Positions 19,417 to 20,591 of a stretch of DNA of 20,591 nucleotides are shown in pieces (the stretch's first letter is position 1; each line of letters starts with the position of its first letter). A program made the position numbers and the translations under genes. Source of the DNA: Caryophanales bacterium. Lineage in GTDB: Bacteria; Bacillota_I; Bacilli_A; RFN20; CAG-826. The stretch is taken from positions 1-20,591 of the forward strand of contig JAEEHE010000137.1 in NCBI GenBank assembly GCA_016280685.1, in the 5' to 3' direction. The notes beneath the pieces were generated by a model. The model worked only from the letters and a program-made list of their open reading frames with translations. It searched no databases and had not been told where the DNA came from.

Positions 19417-20034
19417 ATGGAATTAGAAGAACTACTTTCTGGTATCTATGAGAAGCTTAGTTCTGCTGAACTTAGTCCAACTATGTATCAGTATTATGAT
19501 TAGCTTTTCAATCACAGGACAATTATACTAAATGATGATATTTCAGAGCGGATTGTAGAATTTGTTTATCTCCCGCTAAAAGCATTTGAAGAAGATGATT
19601 CTATGGAGCCAGTTACTTTAATTTTAAATAGTAGCGGCGGTTCCGTATCTGATGGTTTCTTTTTGGCATATTATTTAACTGGTTATTCTAAACCATTAAA
19701 TATTTAGGTTTTGGGTTATGCTTGCTCAATGGCTACGGTTTTATTAGCTGCGGGCGGGCACAATGAAAACATTATTCGTAGTTGTTATCCTTGTTCATAT
19801 GTTCTAATTCATGATGGTTATGTCGCTCTTGCAGCGGCCGAAGCAAAAACAGCAAATGATATTATGGCATTTAACAATTCAATTGATGAAATGATTCGTC
19901 AATTCTTTTTGGACAATACCGAGCTGACGGCCCAGGAGTATGATACTCACGCAAGACATCAATGGTTCCTTTTCGCAGATGAAATGAAGAAAAAGAACCT
20001 AGTAGACAAAATCATCGGAGTTGATGAAGAATGA
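19417..20034 (+). CDS. TAG-recoded ClpP-like serine protease
   Basis: A 205-residue ClpP/crotonase-fold protease with in-frame TAGs at codons 29 (19501) and 97 (19705); without recoding only the last third would be read. RTIILNDDISE (34-44), LILNSSGGSVSDGFFLA (68-84), LGYACSMATVLLAAG with Ser104, and YVLIHDGY with His132 match ClpP. The region of the third catalytic residue reads EYDTHARHQWFL, and no Asp falls at the expected place by eye, so activity is uncertain. Phage ClpP-like enzymes often act as capsid maturation proteases; this is a guess here. AAAGGAGG precedes ATG 19417, and the stop overlaps the next start by ATGA. Confidence 0.87.
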
Positions 20035-20591
20035 AGATTAAACATTGGGCTGATACATCAGCATTATTACATCAGCCATTACTCGATACAGAAATTAATA
20101 TAGCAATTAGTACATTAACAGTAGCAGAATTAGAACATATTAAAAATAATAATGAAAATGAGACTACTAAATATAAAGCGCGCGAAGCAGTTCGTGCTCT
20201 TTTAACTAATCTAAACATTAATGTAATTCTTACAGATAACAAACGTATTGATAGAATGCTTAAAAAATATAAGTTTTTAAGCAATATTCCAGACCATAGG
20301 ATTCTTTGCGCGGCCGAAATATACGCTGCAGATTAGGGAGAAGATATAATATTTTTAACTAGTGATGCTCTTCAATATTTATTTGCTCAACAAATGCCGC
20401 ATTTGTCTGCTACATACCCAATGGGCGATGAAGAAATATTGAGCCATGAAGAGTGGGCTGGATGGGGTAAATACTATCCTAATGAAACTGAAATGACATT
20501 GTTATATTAGGATCATAAAACCAATAAATTAAAATGCAAAGTACATGAATTTGCAGAAATATACGAAGGAAAAGAGTTAAAAGATATATTA
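20031..20591 (+). CDS. TAG-recoded PIN-domain protein, perhaps PhoH-type (3' end outside window)
   Basis: At least 187 codons, cut by the window end, with TAG at codons 102 (20334) and 160 (20508). The N-terminus is a PIN ribonuclease-like domain: WADTSALL (Asp8), TVAELEHIK (Glu), DHRILCAAE (Asp) and FLTSDAL (Asp), the usual acidic set. PIN domains fused to a PhoH ATPase are common in phages; an ATPase part would lie beyond the window. Coupled to the ClpP-like gene by ATGA. The role may be RNA processing or decay (inference). Confidence 0.8.

Noticed and set aside
1..20591. CRISPR array, insertion sequence or attachment site
   Set aside because: I saw no regularly spaced repeats, transposase gene or duplicated tRNA 3' end in the window.

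Overview
The window looks like part of a large, lytic-type bacteriophage genome from a Firmicutes (Clostridia-like) host. Genes are almost all on the + strand, tightly packed and often overlap by ATGA. They carry strong AAAGGAG ribosome binding sites and repeated sigma-A-type promoters (TTGAC[AT], a 17-base spacer, then TATAAT). Both signals fit a Gram-positive host better than Bacteroidetes. There is a tRNA cluster, an HNH endonuclease, nucleotide and nucleic acid enzymes, and many small orphan proteins.

The clearest unusual property is reassignment of the TAG stop codon, probably to glutamine as in known phages using code 15. Four genes (13710-16130, 16181-16621, 19417-20034 and 20031 to the window end) stay open only if TAG is sense; I count 23 in-frame TAGs in them. 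No gene in the window ends in TAG. The other genes (399-13636 and 16672-19390) contain no TAG, so they read the same under either code. This fits the reported pattern in which recoding is confined to genes of one phase, probably late ones.

Layout. 1-2803: nine clear tRNAs (Ile, Trp, Ala, Cys, Ser-CGA, Ser-GGA, Pro, Ser-GCT, Gln) mixed with small genes and several structured inter-tRNA segments that are not ordinary tRNAs. 2804-4182: small orphan proteins. 4183-4637: a gene-free, relatively GC-rich, highly structured stretch with its own terminator, a strong candidate for a large noncoding RNA. 4690-13636: genes forming a dispersed RNA-repair set (polynucleotide-kinase-like protein, two metallophosphoesterases, a DUF2828/Ro60-like TROVE-VWA protein, an RlaP-type nucleotidyltransferase and an Rnl5-type RNA ligase) among small zinc-ribbon and orphan proteins. 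13710-16621: two TAG-recoded genes, one 806 codons long. 16672-19390: a TAG-free nucleotide and DNA metabolism operon (RNase H, two orphans, dNMP kinase, ATP-dependent DNA ligase). 19417-20591: TAG-recoded ClpP-like protease and a PIN-domain protein cut by the window end.

Working model (inference): the phage carries tRNAs to suit its codon use, and kinase, phosphatase, nucleotidyltransferase and ligase functions that could repair tRNAs cut by host anticodon nucleases. The Ro60-like protein may work with one of the structured RNAs. The suppressor tRNA needed to read TAG is not visible here and presumably lies elsewhere in the genome.
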